A DNA stretch of 64,000 nt, taken from assembly GCA_913777945.1 (NCBI GenBank), contig CAJYTY010000008.1:248001-312000 (forward strand), read 5' to 3'. The translations under genes were made by a program, and so were the position numbers. Below, one piece after another: positions 48,872 to 57,898 of this stretch. Numbering within the stretch: the first letter of the stretch is position 1; each line of letters starts with the position of its first letter. The notes below the pieces were generated by a model that was not told where the DNA came from, ran no database searches, and saw only the letters and a program-made list of their open reading frames with translations. This DNA is from an uncultured Acinetobacter sp. GTDB taxonomy: Bacteria > Pseudomonadota > Gammaproteobacteria > Pseudomonadales > Moraxellaceae.

Positions 48872-49954
48872 ATGCGTTTTTCACTATTTGTACACATGGA
48901 ACGTGTCTCGGATCAGCAAACACAAAAACAGCTTTATGATGAAATGATTGAGTTGTGTCAGATTGCCGACCGTGGTGGTATGCACGCAATCTGGACGGGT
49001 GAGCATCATGCCATGAATTTCACCATTGCGCCGAATCCGTTTTTGAATCTGGCCGACTTAGCTAACAAAACCCAAAATGTACGTTTGGGAACTGGTACCG
49101 TAGTGGCACCGTTTTGGCATCCGATCAAATTGGCTGGCGAAGCGGCTATGACCGACATTATTTGCAATGGCCGTCTGGATATCGGGATTGCCCGTGGTGC
49201 GTACTCTTTTGAATACGAGCGTATGGTACCCGGTATGGATGCATGGAGTGCTGGTCAGCGTTTACGCGAAATGATTCCCGCCGTTAAAAACCTATGGAAA
49301 GGGGATTATGAACATCACGGTGAGTTTTGGCAGTTTCCAAAAACCACATCGGCACCTCAGCCACTACAGCAACCTTATCCTCCAATTTGGGTGGCAGCAC
49401 GTGATCCAAATAGCCATGAATTTGCTGTACAAAATGGCTGTAACGTACAGGTAACTCCGCTTCATCAGGGCGACGAAGAAGTCGAAAAGTTAATGGGACA
49501 TTTCAATAGCGCCTGTGAAAAGTTTCAGGATATTGCACGCCCTGAAATCATGTTGCTACGCCATACTTATGTGGCCGATAGTGAAGAAGATGCGCAGCTT
49601 GCGGCTAATGAGATGAACGTGTTCTACAACTATTTCGGTGCATGGTTTAAAAATGAACGTGAAATCAATCAAGGTCTGATTGCACCATTATCAGATGAAG
49701 AAATTGCAGCGCATCCTTTTTATACACCTGAAGCGATGCGTAAAAATAATGTCATTGGTCAGGCACAAGAAGTGATTGAGCGTTTAAAAGCGTATGAAGC
49801 TATGGGATACGACGAGTATTCATTCTGGATTGATACCGGAATGAGTTTTGAACGTAAAAAAGCCTCTCTCGAACGTATGATTAATGAAGTTATGCCCGCA
49901 TTTTCTGAATCAAAACTGGATCGCCGTCATGCAAAAATTTCAGCTGTATATTAA
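48872..49954 (+). CDS. tgnB: LLM-class flavin-dependent monooxygenase (candidate TgnB ring-cleaving oxygenase)
   Basis: 360 aa bacterial-luciferase-like TIM barrel. Landmarks: MRFSLFVHMERVSDQQ, HAIWTGEHHAMNFTIAPNP, VRLGTGTVVAPFWHP, GRLDIGIARGAYSFEYERM and PPIWVAARDPNSHEFAVQNG. It uses reduced flavin from the upstream reductase. In the trigonelline pathway this component cleaves the C5-C6 bond of the pyridinium ring directly. Homologues act on other N-heterocycles such as pyridine or homarine, so the exact substrate is inferred. Its 3' end overlaps the aldehyde dehydrogenase start by 26 nt. Confidence 0.8.
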   Translation: MRFSLFVHMERVSDQQTQKQLYDEMIELCQIADRGGMHAIWTGEHHAMNFTIAPNPFLNLADLANKTQNVRLGTGTVVAPFWHPIKLAGEAAMTDIICNGRLDIGIARGAYSFEYERMVPGMDAWSAGQRLREMIPAVKNLWKGDYEHHGEFWQFPKTTSAPQPLQQPYPPIWVAARDPNSHEFAVQNGCNVQVTPLHQGDEEVEKLMGHFNSACEKFQDIARPEIMLLRHTYVADSEEDAQLAANEMNVFYNYFGAWFKNEREINQGLIAPLSDEEIAAHPFYTPEAMRKNNVIGQAQEVIERLKAYEAMGYDEYSFWIDTGMSFERKKASLERMINEVMPAFSESKLDRRHAKISAVY

Positions 49955-51395
49955 CGGTCAGTTTGAGAATGGTGCTGCGCAATTTGACAGCATCAATCCG
50001 GCTACAGGTGAAATCTGGGCAAAAATGCCAGAAGCACGAACAGATGAAGTCAATCGTGCGGTAGATGCAGCCGAACAAGCATTTTATAACGCCAGTTGGG
50101 CGGGGTTGACGGCCACCCAGCGCGGCAAGTTACTTTATAAACTTGCCGACCTGGTCGAACAGGCGGCGCCACGACTTGCTGCTTTAGAAACCACAGATAC
50201 CGGCAAGATTATTCGTGAAACCTCCAGCCAGATTGCTTACGTAGCAGAGTACTATCGCTATTATGCAGGGCTGGCAGATAAACTCGAAGGCAGTTTGATT
50301 CCTGTCGATAAACCCGATATGCAGGCATGGCTTGTACGTGAGCCAGTGGGTGTGGTTGCTGCGATTGTCCCGTGGAACAGTCAATTGTTTTTGTCTGCGG
50401 TTAAACTCGGACCAGCGCTTGCGGCAGGTTGTACAGTTATATTAAAAGCCTCTGAAGAGGCACCGGCACCCTTACTCGAATTTGCTAAATTGATTGATGA
50501 GGCTGGTTTTCCTGCTGGTGTGGTGAATGTAATTACTGGTTTTGGGCCAGAATGTGGTGCTGTATTAAGTGCACATCCTAAAGTGGCCCATATTGCATTT
50601 ACTGGTGGCCCAGAAACAGCCAAACACATTGTCCGCAATAGTGCAGAAAATCTGGCAAAGGTTTCACTGGAACTCGGGGGTAAATCTCCGTTTATCGTAT
50701 TTGCAGATACAGATATGAATAGCGCCTTAAATGCACAGATTGCAGCAATTTTTGCTGCAACAGGCCAAAGCTGTGTGGCGGGTTCGCGTCTTTTGATTGA
50801 AGCAAGTATCAAAGATGAATTTTTGCAGCGTTTATCCGAACGTGTACAACGTATCAAGATGGGTTTACCCGATGATATGCAAACCGAATACGGCCCACTA
50901 TGCACGCTCAAGCAACGTGAAAAGATTCAGCAAGTGGTGCAGCATTCAATTGAACAAGGTGCAAAACTGATCACTGGTGGTCAAGTGTGCGCAGGAGCGG
51001 GATATTACTATCCGCCGACAATTCTGGATTGTACTGGCGTGCCCGATGCACAAAGTCTTCATACCGAACTGTTCGGTCCGGTGCTATCGGTCGATACGTT
51101 CATTACAGAAGCAGAAGCAATTCAAAAAGCCAACAGTACGCCTTACGGGCTGGCGTCTGGTGTGTTTACTAGCAATCTAAATCGGGCGCATCGTATGACC
51201 CGTGCCATTCGTGCGGGGATTGTATGGCTCAATACCTATCGGGTTGTTTCACCACTGGCACCGTTTGGTGGTTATGGACTATCAGGCCACGGTCGTGAAG
51301 GTGGTTTGAGTGCTGCACTTGAATATACCACCACAAAAACTGTCTGGCTTCGAATGTCAGATCAGCCAATTGATGATCCTTTTGTTATGAGGTAG
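49929..51395 (+). CDS. tgnC: NAD(P)-dependent aldehyde dehydrogenase (candidate TgnC)
   Basis: 488 aa. Complete ALDH: cofactor segment PVGVVAAIVPWNSQ, AFTGGPETAK, Glu in SLELGGKSPF, nucleophile Cys282 in AATGQSCVAGSR, and GPVLSVDTF near the end. It would oxidise the hydroxybutyrolactone (masked aldehyde) formed by ring cleavage to the dicarboxylate. The ORF track begins 15 codons earlier inside the monooxygenase gene; MQKFQLYINGQF at 49929 matches the family start. It is the last gene of the DUF1185-led operon. Confidence 0.82.
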   Translation: MQKFQLYINGQFENGAAQFDSINPATGEIWAKMPEARTDEVNRAVDAAEQAFYNASWAGLTATQRGKLLYKLADLVEQAAPRLAALETTDTGKIIRETSSQIAYVAEYYRYYAGLADKLEGSLIPVDKPDMQAWLVREPVGVVAAIVPWNSQLFLSAVKLGPALAAGCTVILKASEEAPAPLLEFAKLIDEAGFPAGVVNVITGFGPECGAVLSAHPKVAHIAFTGGPETAKHIVRNSAENLAKVSLELGGKSPFIVFADTDMNSALNAQIAAIFAATGQSCVAGSRLLIEASIKDEFLQRLSERVQRIKMGLPDDMQTEYGPLCTLKQREKIQQVVQHSIEQGAKLITGGQVCAGAGYYYPPTILDCTGVPDAQSLHTELFGPVLSVDTFITEAEAIQKANSTPYGLASGVFTSNLNRAHRMTRAIRAGIVWLNTYRVVSPLAPFGGYGLSGHGREGGLSAALEYTTTKTVWLRMSDQPIDDPFVMR

Positions 51396-51761
51396 TGAGT
51401 CAAATCAGGATGATTTTGATGTCGTAAATTTACTTGATTATTCAAGTAAATTAAAGAAAGGGATTAATGTCAGAAAATGGATTTTCTAAGGCTAAACCTG
51501 AAATTGGTATTGGTTTGGCTAAGTTTTATTTTAAATAAAAATATTTAAAAAACAAAACAATGAAAACTCCATTGAACTTAATCTCCATTTTTAGCTGTTG
51601 GAAAGGAAGCGTAAAGATGAACACTTTCATTCAAAGAAATTTTTAAAATCTGTATATAAAATGGTCTAAAAATTGCTTTGAATTAAAGGAATAAAAAATT
51701 CCTTTCAGGAATGATTGGAATTGTCATCTGGGTCAGTTGTCTTAAAAGTGAGACTAAGGAA
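51396..51761. other. Intergenic region with hairpin, short ORF and promoter
   Basis: This 366-bp AT-rich gap holds three things. First, a perfect 11-bp hairpin AATTTACTTGA-TTAT-TCAAGTAAATT (51427-51452) after the operon end. Second, a possible 23-codon ORF (51467-51538) with AAAGGG upstream. Third, a sigma-54-type promoter at 51662. No larger gene is supportable. Confidence 0.6.
51662..51677 (+). promoter_or_regulatory. Sigma-54-type promoter before the NCS1 permease gene
   Basis: TGGTCTAAAAATTGCT keeps the invariant GG-N10-GC and the TTGCT -12 block; the -24 block is TGGTCT rather than TGGCAC. 85 nt before the preferred ATG. Confidence 0.6.
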
Positions 51762-53165
51762 ATGAGTCAAAATGCAACATCAAACAAAGCGTTTGAAATA
51801 GAAAGCAACAGTATCGATTATGTGGATGCTTCTCAACGTAATGGTCACGTGAAAGATTTATTCACGCTCTGGTTTTGTACCAATATTGCACCTTTAGCTG
51901 TCATTACGGGTGCGATGTCAGTGCAAACATTTCATCTCAATATCATGAGTGCATTGACCGCAATTATTCTCGGTCATTTTTTTGGTGCCTCCATTTTGGC
52001 ACTGACCTCTGCACAAGGGCCGCAGGTGGGTATTCCACAAATGATTCAAAGTCGAGCACAGTTTGGACGCTATGGTGCTTTACTGGTTGTCATTTTTACC
52101 ACCTTTATCTATCTGGGTTTTTTTACGTCAAACATTATTTTATCTGGAAAAACGCTACATACCGTGATTCCTGCTATTCCGGTACCAACAGCAACTGTGA
52201 TTGGTGCAATTACAGCAACGCTGATCGGGATTATTGGCTATCATTTTATTCATAAATTTAACAAAATCGGAACATGGTTTATGGGCGGCGCATTGCTGAT
52301 TGGCTTTGCTCTCATGATTCCACATGTCACAGCAGACGTATTGGCAAAAGGCTCTTTTAATTTGAAAGGCTGGTTTGCAATGTTCTGTGTGTGTGCGATC
52401 TGGCAAATCAGTTTCTCGCCATATACCTCGGATTACTCGCGCTATTTGCCTAAAGAGATTGGGATTTTTAAACCGTTTATTTATACCTATCTGGGTGCAG
52501 CTCTTGGTACTGTGGTGGCATTTTGTTTCGGTATGCTTGCGGTAAGTTTATTTACCATCAATGATGCTATGGAAGCGGTGAAAACTGCCACGGGTGGTTT
52601 TGGCGTGGTGCTCATGATTTTGTTCTTATGCAACATTATTGGTCACAATGCCATGAATCTTTATGGCGCTTCGCTTTCATTTATTACCGCAATTCAAACA
52701 TTTGCAGGTAAATGGATTCCAACCAAATCGACACGAATCATGCTTTCGATTTTTGTCCTCATTCTTGCAACCAGTACGGCACTTTGGGCATCAAGCAGTT
52801 TTATCAGCTACTTTCTTAACTTTATTTTTGCCTTGCTTTTCATTTTAGTGCCTTGGGTGGTGATTAACCTGATGGACTTCTATTACATCAATAAAATGCA
52901 GTACGACATTGCTTCAATTTTTGATGAACATGGTGGTCAGTATGGCAAATACAACATGAAAACTCTGGTGACGTATTTTGTTGGAATTGTGGTTCAAATT
53001 CCATTTCTTACCAATTCATTTTTTACAGGGCGCTGGGCCAATGTCATACAAGACGTTGATATCTCATGGATTGTAGGCATGATCGTAACCGCTGTTGTTT
53101 ACTTTGTATTTAACCAGTCTAAAGTAACAGCACGTGATTACACTGTCTCGACCAAAAAATGCTAA
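51762..53165 (+). CDS. NCS1 family permease (cytosine/purine/allantoin type)
   Basis: 467 aa with about 12 membrane spans. NCS1 landmarks: DLFTLWFCTNIAPLAVITGA (TM1), GPQVGIPQMIQSRAQFGRYG (TM3 region) and FSPYTSDYSRYLP. These proton- or sodium-coupled transporters take up nucleobases, hydantoins, pyridoxine or related N-heterocycles, so it is the likely uptake system for the substrate of this cluster. The track start at 51711 adds 17 residues; MSQNATSN at 51762 follows AAGGA closely and gives normal length. Overlaps the ORF leading into the porin. Confidence 0.82.
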   Translation: MSQNATSNKAFEIESNSIDYVDASQRNGHVKDLFTLWFCTNIAPLAVITGAMSVQTFHLNIMSALTAIILGHFFGASILALTSAQGPQVGIPQMIQSRAQFGRYGALLVVIFTTFIYLGFFTSNIILSGKTLHTVIPAIPVPTATVIGAITATLIGIIGYHFIHKFNKIGTWFMGGALLIGFALMIPHVTADVLAKGSFNLKGWFAMFCVCAIWQISFSPYTSDYSRYLPKEIGIFKPFIYTYLGAALGTVVAFCFGMLAVSLFTINDAMEAVKTATGGFGVVLMILFLCNIIGHNAMNLYGASLSFITAIQTFAGKWIPTKSTRIMLSIFVLILATSTALWASSSFISYFLNFIFALLFILVPWVVINLMDFYYINKMQYDIASIFDEHGGQYGKYNMKTLVTYFVGIVVQIPFLTNSFFTGRWANVIQDVDISWIVGMIVTAVVYFVFNQSKVTARDYTVSTKKC

Positions 53166-53191
53166 GCCAAAATGAAAAGCGGGAAAAAGTG

Positions 53192-54355
53192 ATGAAAAGA
53201 CAATATTTGAGTAGTTGTGTGGGGTTGATCAGTATCTCAATGGCATTACCATGCTTTGCAGGCTTCACGTTTGGCGATGCAAAAACAGATACGGGGGCAC
53301 TGACGATTTCGGGCTATGTACGCGCCAATTATCAGGATAAAAACTACGGATCGGATAACGATCATAAACTCCAGTTTAATGCGGCTAAATTGGCGCTAGA
53401 TTATGATTCGCCTCAATGGTTTGGTCATGCCGAATACCGTTGTTATCAGTATAGTACCTTGTGTGATTTCTCGACATTGGTCGATGCTTATGCAGGATAT
53501 CGTTTTACTGATAAGCAAACATTAACCTTAGGATTACAGCCTGTTCCATTTGGTATTGGTCGTTTTTGGGAAAGCTCACTCTATGGTGGGATTAATAACA
53601 CCATGGGATTAGAAGATGCACATAATCTGGGTGCAAATTATCATCATGAAATCGGTTCGACCAAAATTGATTTAGGTTACTTTGCAACTGATGGTGGGCA
53701 CTATACGGGCGATAGCCGTGATTCAGCACGTTATACTGCAAATTTTGTCAAAACCAGTGATCCAACCCAATCGACGTTAAATGAAAAAAATATGTGGATT
53801 GCGCGCGTAAGTCAGGATATTAAACTCTCACCTGACATGAGCATGAATGTGGGTGGTTCTTACTGGTACTCCGATATTGAAAATAAGACTTCTGGTTTAG
53901 ATGGAAACCGTAAGACATGGGCGTTGTTTACAGGTCTGAATTACAAAAATCTAGCCTTAAGCTTCACTGGCGGCCAAAATGATGTCATCAATAAAGATGC
54001 GTTACATCCTGATTATTCGGTGATGGGATCTTATGATGGCGAATATTATGTGGCCAATAAAGGCCAGTTTTATACCGCAGATGCTCGCTACGTCTTTAAA
54101 GACGTTTATAAGGGTATCAATATTACGCCTTATGCTACCTATACCAGTTATATCAAGGATACAGACGGTTATAAAAATTCAACACGTCACTTTTTAGGTG
54201 CATCATTTGACTATAAGAAGGTGTCTTTGGTTGCTGAGTACATTATCAGTAAAAATGATCCATTCATTGGCGGTGATACGACCTCATTGGCACAAGGAGA
54301 TAATGCCAACAAGTCGAACCGATTACTCAACTTGACTCTGTTTTATTATTTCTAA
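53192..54355 (+). CDS. Outer-membrane porin of the catabolic cluster
   Basis: 387 aa. Signal peptide MKRQYLSSCVGLISISMALPCFAG, then a barrel of alternating strands (LTISGYVRANYQDKNYGSD, FNAAKLALDYDS, LTLGLQPVPFGIGRFWES) that ends in the outer-membrane C-terminal aromatic motif LTLFYYF. It is most like carbohydrate/phosphate-selective-type porins of 14-16+ strands. It is paired with the NCS1 permease and so probably admits the same substrate. The ATG at 53192 follows GGGAAAAAG; the track start at 53159 is too early. Confidence 0.85.
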   Translation: MKRQYLSSCVGLISISMALPCFAGFTFGDAKTDTGALTISGYVRANYQDKNYGSDNDHKLQFNAAKLALDYDSPQWFGHAEYRCYQYSTLCDFSTLVDAYAGYRFTDKQTLTLGLQPVPFGIGRFWESSLYGGINNTMGLEDAHNLGANYHHEIGSTKIDLGYFATDGGHYTGDSRDSARYTANFVKTSDPTQSTLNEKNMWIARVSQDIKLSPDMSMNVGGSYWYSDIENKTSGLDGNRKTWALFTGLNYKNLALSFTGGQNDVINKDALHPDYSVMGSYDGEYYVANKGQFYTADARYVFKDVYKGINITPYATYTSYIKDTDGYKNSTRHFLGASFDYKKVSLVAEYIISKNDPFIGGDTTSLAQGDNANKSNRLLNLTLFYYF

Positions 54356-54368
54356 GCCTTTTGGTTAA

Positions 54369-54392
54369 GAGCAGCAGTGCTCAAATTTTTTT
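54369..54392 (+). terminator. Short terminator after the porin gene
   Basis: GAGCA-GCAG-TGCTC hairpin followed by AAATTTTTTT. The stem is only 5 bp, so it may be leaky. Confidence 0.55.
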
Positions 54393-54402
54393 CTTAATTT
54401 AA

Positions 54403-54414
54403 ATGGTATACCAT
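54403..54414. promoter_or_regulatory. GntR-type operator upstream of the SSADH gene
   Basis: ATGGTATACCAT, a perfect 12-bp palindrome sharing TATACCA with the site at 46490. Confidence 0.6.
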
Positions 54415-54425
54415 ATGTGTGAGAT

Positions 54426-54436
54426 ATGGTATCCAT
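54426..54436. promoter_or_regulatory. Second GntR-type operator upstream of the SSADH gene
   Basis: ATGGTATCCAT, an 11-bp palindrome around TAT; centres are about 22 bp (two turns) from the first site. Confidence 0.45.
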
Positions 54437-54506
54437 TACAGTGGTGGGCTATAAATCTCATTTATAGCCGTTTTAGACCTCAAAAGATTGAATGGGATTG
54501 GCAAAC

Positions 54507-55958
54507 ATGGATCTTCAAAAACAGCCTTTATTTCGACAAAAAGCACTTGTCGCAGGGCAATGGTGTGATGCCGATAATGGTCAGCAAACGCCAATTTACA
54601 ACCCTGCAAACCAAGAAATGATTGGATGTGTTCCGAATATGGGACGGGCTGAAACCGAGCGTGCAATTGAAGCAGCGTATGCTTCATGGAATACGTGGAA
54701 AACAAAAACCGCCAAGGAAAGATCAGTTTTACTCAAAAAATGGTATGAGCTGATTATCGCCAATCTTGATGGACTTGCAGAAATTTTGACGACCGAGCAG
54801 GGTAAACCTCTTAATGAAGCAAAAGGCGAAATTAGCTACGCGGCGAGCTTTATAGAATGGTTTGCAGAAGAAGCTAAAAGGATCTATGGTGATGTGATTC
54901 CAAGCCCTTATCCGGATGCACGAATTGTAGTAAACAAACAGCCGATTGGGGTGGTGGCTGCAATAACGCCATGGAATTTTCCGGCTGCCATGATTACCCG
55001 AAAAGTGGCCCCCGCATTGGCGGCAGGCTGTCCATGTATTGTCAAACCTGCACCTGAAACACCATTTACAGCCTTGGCACTGGCTGATCTAGCAATACAG
55101 GCAGGAATTCCTGCCGAAATGATCAGTGTGATTACAGGTGATGCTGTTCAGATTGGTGATGCCATTTTCGCCAGTGATCATGTACGTAAGTTTACTTTTA
55201 CCGGCTCAACCCCGATTGGTAAACTCTTACTGGAAAAATCTGCAAAAACACTGAAAAAAGTCTCGCTCGAATTGGGCGGCAATGCACCGTTTATTGTCTT
55301 TGATGATGCTGATATTGAAGCAGCCGTTGAAGGTGCACTCATTGCAAAATTTAGAAATGCAGGACAAACCTGCGTATGTGTAAACCGTTTCTTGGTTCAA
55401 TCTGGTGTTTATGAAAAATTCATTCAGGCATTTAAAATCAGAATCGAAAGTTTAAAAATTGGACATGGCCTAGAAGCAGGTAGTGAAATTGGGCCTTTGA
55501 TCAATGCGCAAGCAGTAAAAAAAGTACAATCTCACATTCAAGATGCACTAAGTAAAGATGGTCGACTAATTACTGGTGGACACGTCGACGCTACAGGCGA
55601 GCTATTTTTCGAACCGACCCTGATTGCCGATGCCAATTCCGAAATGATGGTTGCAACGCAGGAAACCTTTGGTCCCTTAGCTGTAATTTTCAAATTCGAT
55701 ACCGAGCAGCAAGCGATCCAGATGGCCAATGATACTGAGTTTGGCCTGGCGGCCTACTGCTATACACGTGATTTAGGACGTGCATGGCGGATGAGCGAAC
55801 AGCTTGAATACGGTATGGTGGGCATCAATAAAGGACTGATTTCAAATGAAGTTGCACCTTTTGGAGGAATCAAGCATTCTGGTTTGGGGCGTGAAGGCTC
55901 AAAATACGGCATCGAAGATTATCTTGAAATTAAATACACACTGTTTGGAGGGTTATAA
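54507..55958 (+). CDS. tgnE: NAD(P)-dependent succinate semialdehyde dehydrogenase (GabD type; candidate TgnE)
   Basis: 483 aa. ALDH motifs ITPWNFPAAMITRK, FTGSTPIGK, SLELGGNAPFIVFDDAD and the catalytic pair in GQTCVCVNR (Cys289, Cys291), the CxC seen in GabD. FGGIKHSGLGREGSKYGIEDYLEIKY closes the protein (cited in part as landmark). It feeds succinate semialdehyde into the TCA cycle. ATG 54507 (after GGGATTGG) gives the GabD-like length; 54492 is an alternative. A GntR palindrome pair lies upstream, and the next gene overlaps it by 1 nt. Confidence 0.87.
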   Translation: MDLQKQPLFRQKALVAGQWCDADNGQQTPIYNPANQEMIGCVPNMGRAETERAIEAAYASWNTWKTKTAKERSVLLKKWYELIIANLDGLAEILTTEQGKPLNEAKGEISYAASFIEWFAEEAKRIYGDVIPSPYPDARIVVNKQPIGVVAAITPWNFPAAMITRKVAPALAAGCPCIVKPAPETPFTALALADLAIQAGIPAEMISVITGDAVQIGDAIFASDHVRKFTFTGSTPIGKLLLEKSAKTLKKVSLELGGNAPFIVFDDADIEAAVEGALIAKFRNAGQTCVCVNRFLVQSGVYEKFIQAFKIRIESLKIGHGLEAGSEIGPLINAQAVKKVQSHIQDALSKDGRLITGGHVDATGELFFEPTLIADANSEMMVATQETFGPLAVIFKFDTEQQAIQMANDTEFGLAAYCYTRDLGRAWRMSEQLEYGMVGINKGLISNEVAPFGGIKHSGLGREGSKYGIEDYLEIKYTLFGGL

Positions 55959-56350
55959 TGAGTAATGACAGATTTGAAAAAGGCTTAAGTATTCGCAAAC
56001 AGGTGTTGGGTGAAGAATACGTCAACAACTCGATCAATCATGCAGACGACTTCAATCTACCGTTACAAGAGTTGGTCACTGAGTATTGCTGGGGTGCAGT
56101 CTGGGGACGTGAGGAGCTGTCTAAACCAGAACGAAGTCTCATCAATTTAGCCATGATTTCTGCATTGAATCGACCTCATGAATTAAAACTGCATGTGAAA
56201 GGTGCGCTGCGTAATGGTGTGCCCAAAGAAAAAATTCGTGAAGTATTACTACAGGTGGCAATTTATTGTGGCGTACCTGCAGCAGTCGATAGCTTTCGTA
56301 TTGCCAAAGAAGCTATTAAAGAATACGAAGCAGAACACCTTGCAAAATAA
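55958..56350 (+). CDS. Carboxymuconolactone decarboxylase (CMD) family protein
   Basis: 130 aa, all-helical. EYCWGAVWGREELSKPERSLINLAMISALNRPHELKLHV is the CMD core (landmark), and the AhpD-type CxxC is absent, so a peroxidase role is unlikely. It resembles PcaC-like proteins. TAATG overlap with the SSADH gene means co-translation. The trigonelline pathway was reported to include a small conserved protein that assists SSADH; whether this gene corresponds is untested. Confidence 0.85.
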   Translation: MSNDRFEKGLSIRKQVLGEEYVNNSINHADDFNLPLQELVTEYCWGAVWGREELSKPERSLINLAMISALNRPHELKLHVKGALRNGVPKEKIREVLLQVAIYCGVPAAVDSFRIAKEAIKEYEAEHLAK

Positions 56351-56365
56351 TTTAAGGTCTAAGTT

Positions 56366-56396
56366 AAAAAAGAGAGCCATAAGCTCTCTTTTTGTT
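56366..56396. terminator. Terminator between the CMD gene and amt
   Basis: AAAAAGAGAGC-CATAA-GCTCTCTTTTT: a perfect 11-bp stem usable in both directions by the convergent genes. Confidence 0.88.
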
Positions 56397-56406
56397 GCTC
56401 AATGGA

Positions 56407-57717
56407 TTAATTATAAGCACGCTCGTTGTGCTCACTCACATCGAGGCCTTGTTGTTCCTGTTCGGATGTGGCGCGTAAACCGATAGTTTTATCGATGACT
56501 TTCATAATGATCCAAGTCAGTACGCCACAGTACACAACTGTTAGGCCAATACTGGCAATTTGCGCGATGAACTGTTTAAACAGATTTACATCCTGATTGC
56601 CGCCAAGGGCAGGGATACAAAATATTCCAGTCAGAATACAACCTACCATTCCTCCAATGCCATGTAGTGAAAATACATCTAATGCGTCATCAAAGCCGAA
56701 TTTACGTTTGAGCCCCGTCACCGCAAAGAAACAGCATATACTGGTTATCAAACCGACTGCAATTGCACCAAAAGGGCCAACATAAGCAGCTGCTGGTGTA
56801 ATACCAACCAAACCTGCGATGACTCCAGATGCAAGACCCAATGAAGTCACATGTTTGGTCATTATTTTTTCAACCATCATCCAGCCTACAATTCCACCGC
56901 AGGTTGCAATGGTGGTGGTCATGAGTACTAGGCCCGCTGTGGTATTTGCTGCCAATGCTGAACCAACATTGAAGCCGTACCAGCCAGCCCACAGCAGAGC
57001 AGCGCCCATCATGGTAAATACCAGATTATGAGGAGGCATCGGGGTTGTTGGCCAGCCAAGACGTTTCCCAATAACGATTGCACCGACCAGAGCAGCAACA
57101 CCCGAATTGATGTGTACAGCGGTTCCACCTGCAAAATCCAGTACACCCCAGTTATGCATAATTGCACCGGGGCCGCCCCATACCATATGTGCCAAAGGTC
57201 CATACACCAAAACCAGCCAGAGTGCACCGAACAATACCACAGCACCAAATTTCATTCGCTCTGCAAAGCCACCAATGGCAATACATGGTGTGATCATCGC
57301 AAAGGTCAAGCCAAAAATACATAAAACATATTCAGGCACACCTGCAACCAGCGTTTGATCGGTAATTCCTGCCATAAATGCTTTACCCAAACCTCCAACA
57401 AAACTATTGAGATTAAGGCTACCTTCACTCATGTGAGTAGTATCCGCCACGATGCTGTATACAATGGTAATCCATAAAATGCCGACTACACCTGCAACTG
57501 CTAAAAACTGGGAAAAAATTGAAAGTACGTTTTTAGCTCTCAGCATCCCGCCATAAAACAGTGCCAGACCAGGAATGAACATCATGAGCACTAAAATTGC
57601 TGAAACCATGAGCCATACAGTGGAAGCAGCATCAAAAGGTGTATCAGCAGCAAATACATCGGCAGGCATCAGTATAAATAGACACAATCCTAATTTTTTG
57701 AGTATATCGGAGGGCAT
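56407..57717 (-). CDS. amtB: Ammonium transporter AmtB
   Basis: 436 aa. A cleavable signal (LGLCLFILMPADVFAADT) is followed by 11 membrane spans. Landmarks: FIPGLALFYGGMLRAKNVLS, GPLAHMVWGGPG, DFAGGTAVHINSGVAAL with the pore His, and FSLHGIGGMVGCILTG with the second pore His. TTAGGAG precedes the ATG. No glnK adjoins it, which is unusual as most amtB genes pair with a PII gene. A sigma-54-type promoter lies 76 nt upstream, so nitrogen limitation probably induces it. Confidence 0.94.
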   Translation of the reverse strand: MPSDILKKLGLCLFILMPADVFAADTPFDAASTVWLMVSAILVLMMFIPGLALFYGGMLRAKNVLSIFSQFLAVAGVVGILWITIVYSIVADTTHMSEGSLNLNSFVGGLGKAFMAGITDQTLVAGVPEYVLCIFGLTFAMITPCIAIGGFAERMKFGAVVLFGALWLVLVYGPLAHMVWGGPGAIMHNWGVLDFAGGTAVHINSGVAALVGAIVIGKRLGWPTTPMPPHNLVFTMMGAALLWAGWYGFNVGSALAANTTAGLVLMTTTIATCGGIVGWMMVEKIMTKHVTSLGLASGVIAGLVGITPAAAYVGPFGAIAVGLITSICCFFAVTGLKRKFGFDDALDVFSLHGIGGMVGCILTGIFCIPALGGNQDVNLFKQFIAQIASIGLTVVYCGVLTWIIMKVIDKTIGLRATSEQEQQGLDVSEHNERAYN

Positions 57718-57792
57718 GGTAGAAACTCCTAATGCAAAAAGAAAATAAAAAACTTTTTATTCCTAAAGGGAATATTAATTTCATTTTGTTAA

Positions 57793-57808
57793 AGCAATTC
57801 TCATACCA
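57793..57808 (-). promoter_or_regulatory. Sigma-54-type promoter of amtB
   Basis: Read on the minus strand: TGGTATGAGAATTGCT, with GG-N10-GC and a TTGCT -12 block. The -12 lies about 76 nt from the ATG. amtB genes are classic RpoN/NtrC targets. Confidence 0.7.
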
Positions 57809-57898
57809 CGATGGTTTTTTGCACTTAATTTTCTCAATGTCAGGCCTAATCAAGTTGCCTAAATCTTCGTTAGTAAATGCAATAAGGGTTTTGATTGA

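Noticed and set aside
54403-54621. 72-aa ORF starting within the palindrome before the SSADH gene
   Set aside because: It overlaps operator sequence and then reads SSADH in the wrong frame.
57028-57358. ORFs antisense to amtB (98 and 83 aa)
   Set aside because: Shadow frames of a strongly conserved membrane protein gene; no ribosome-binding site or family.
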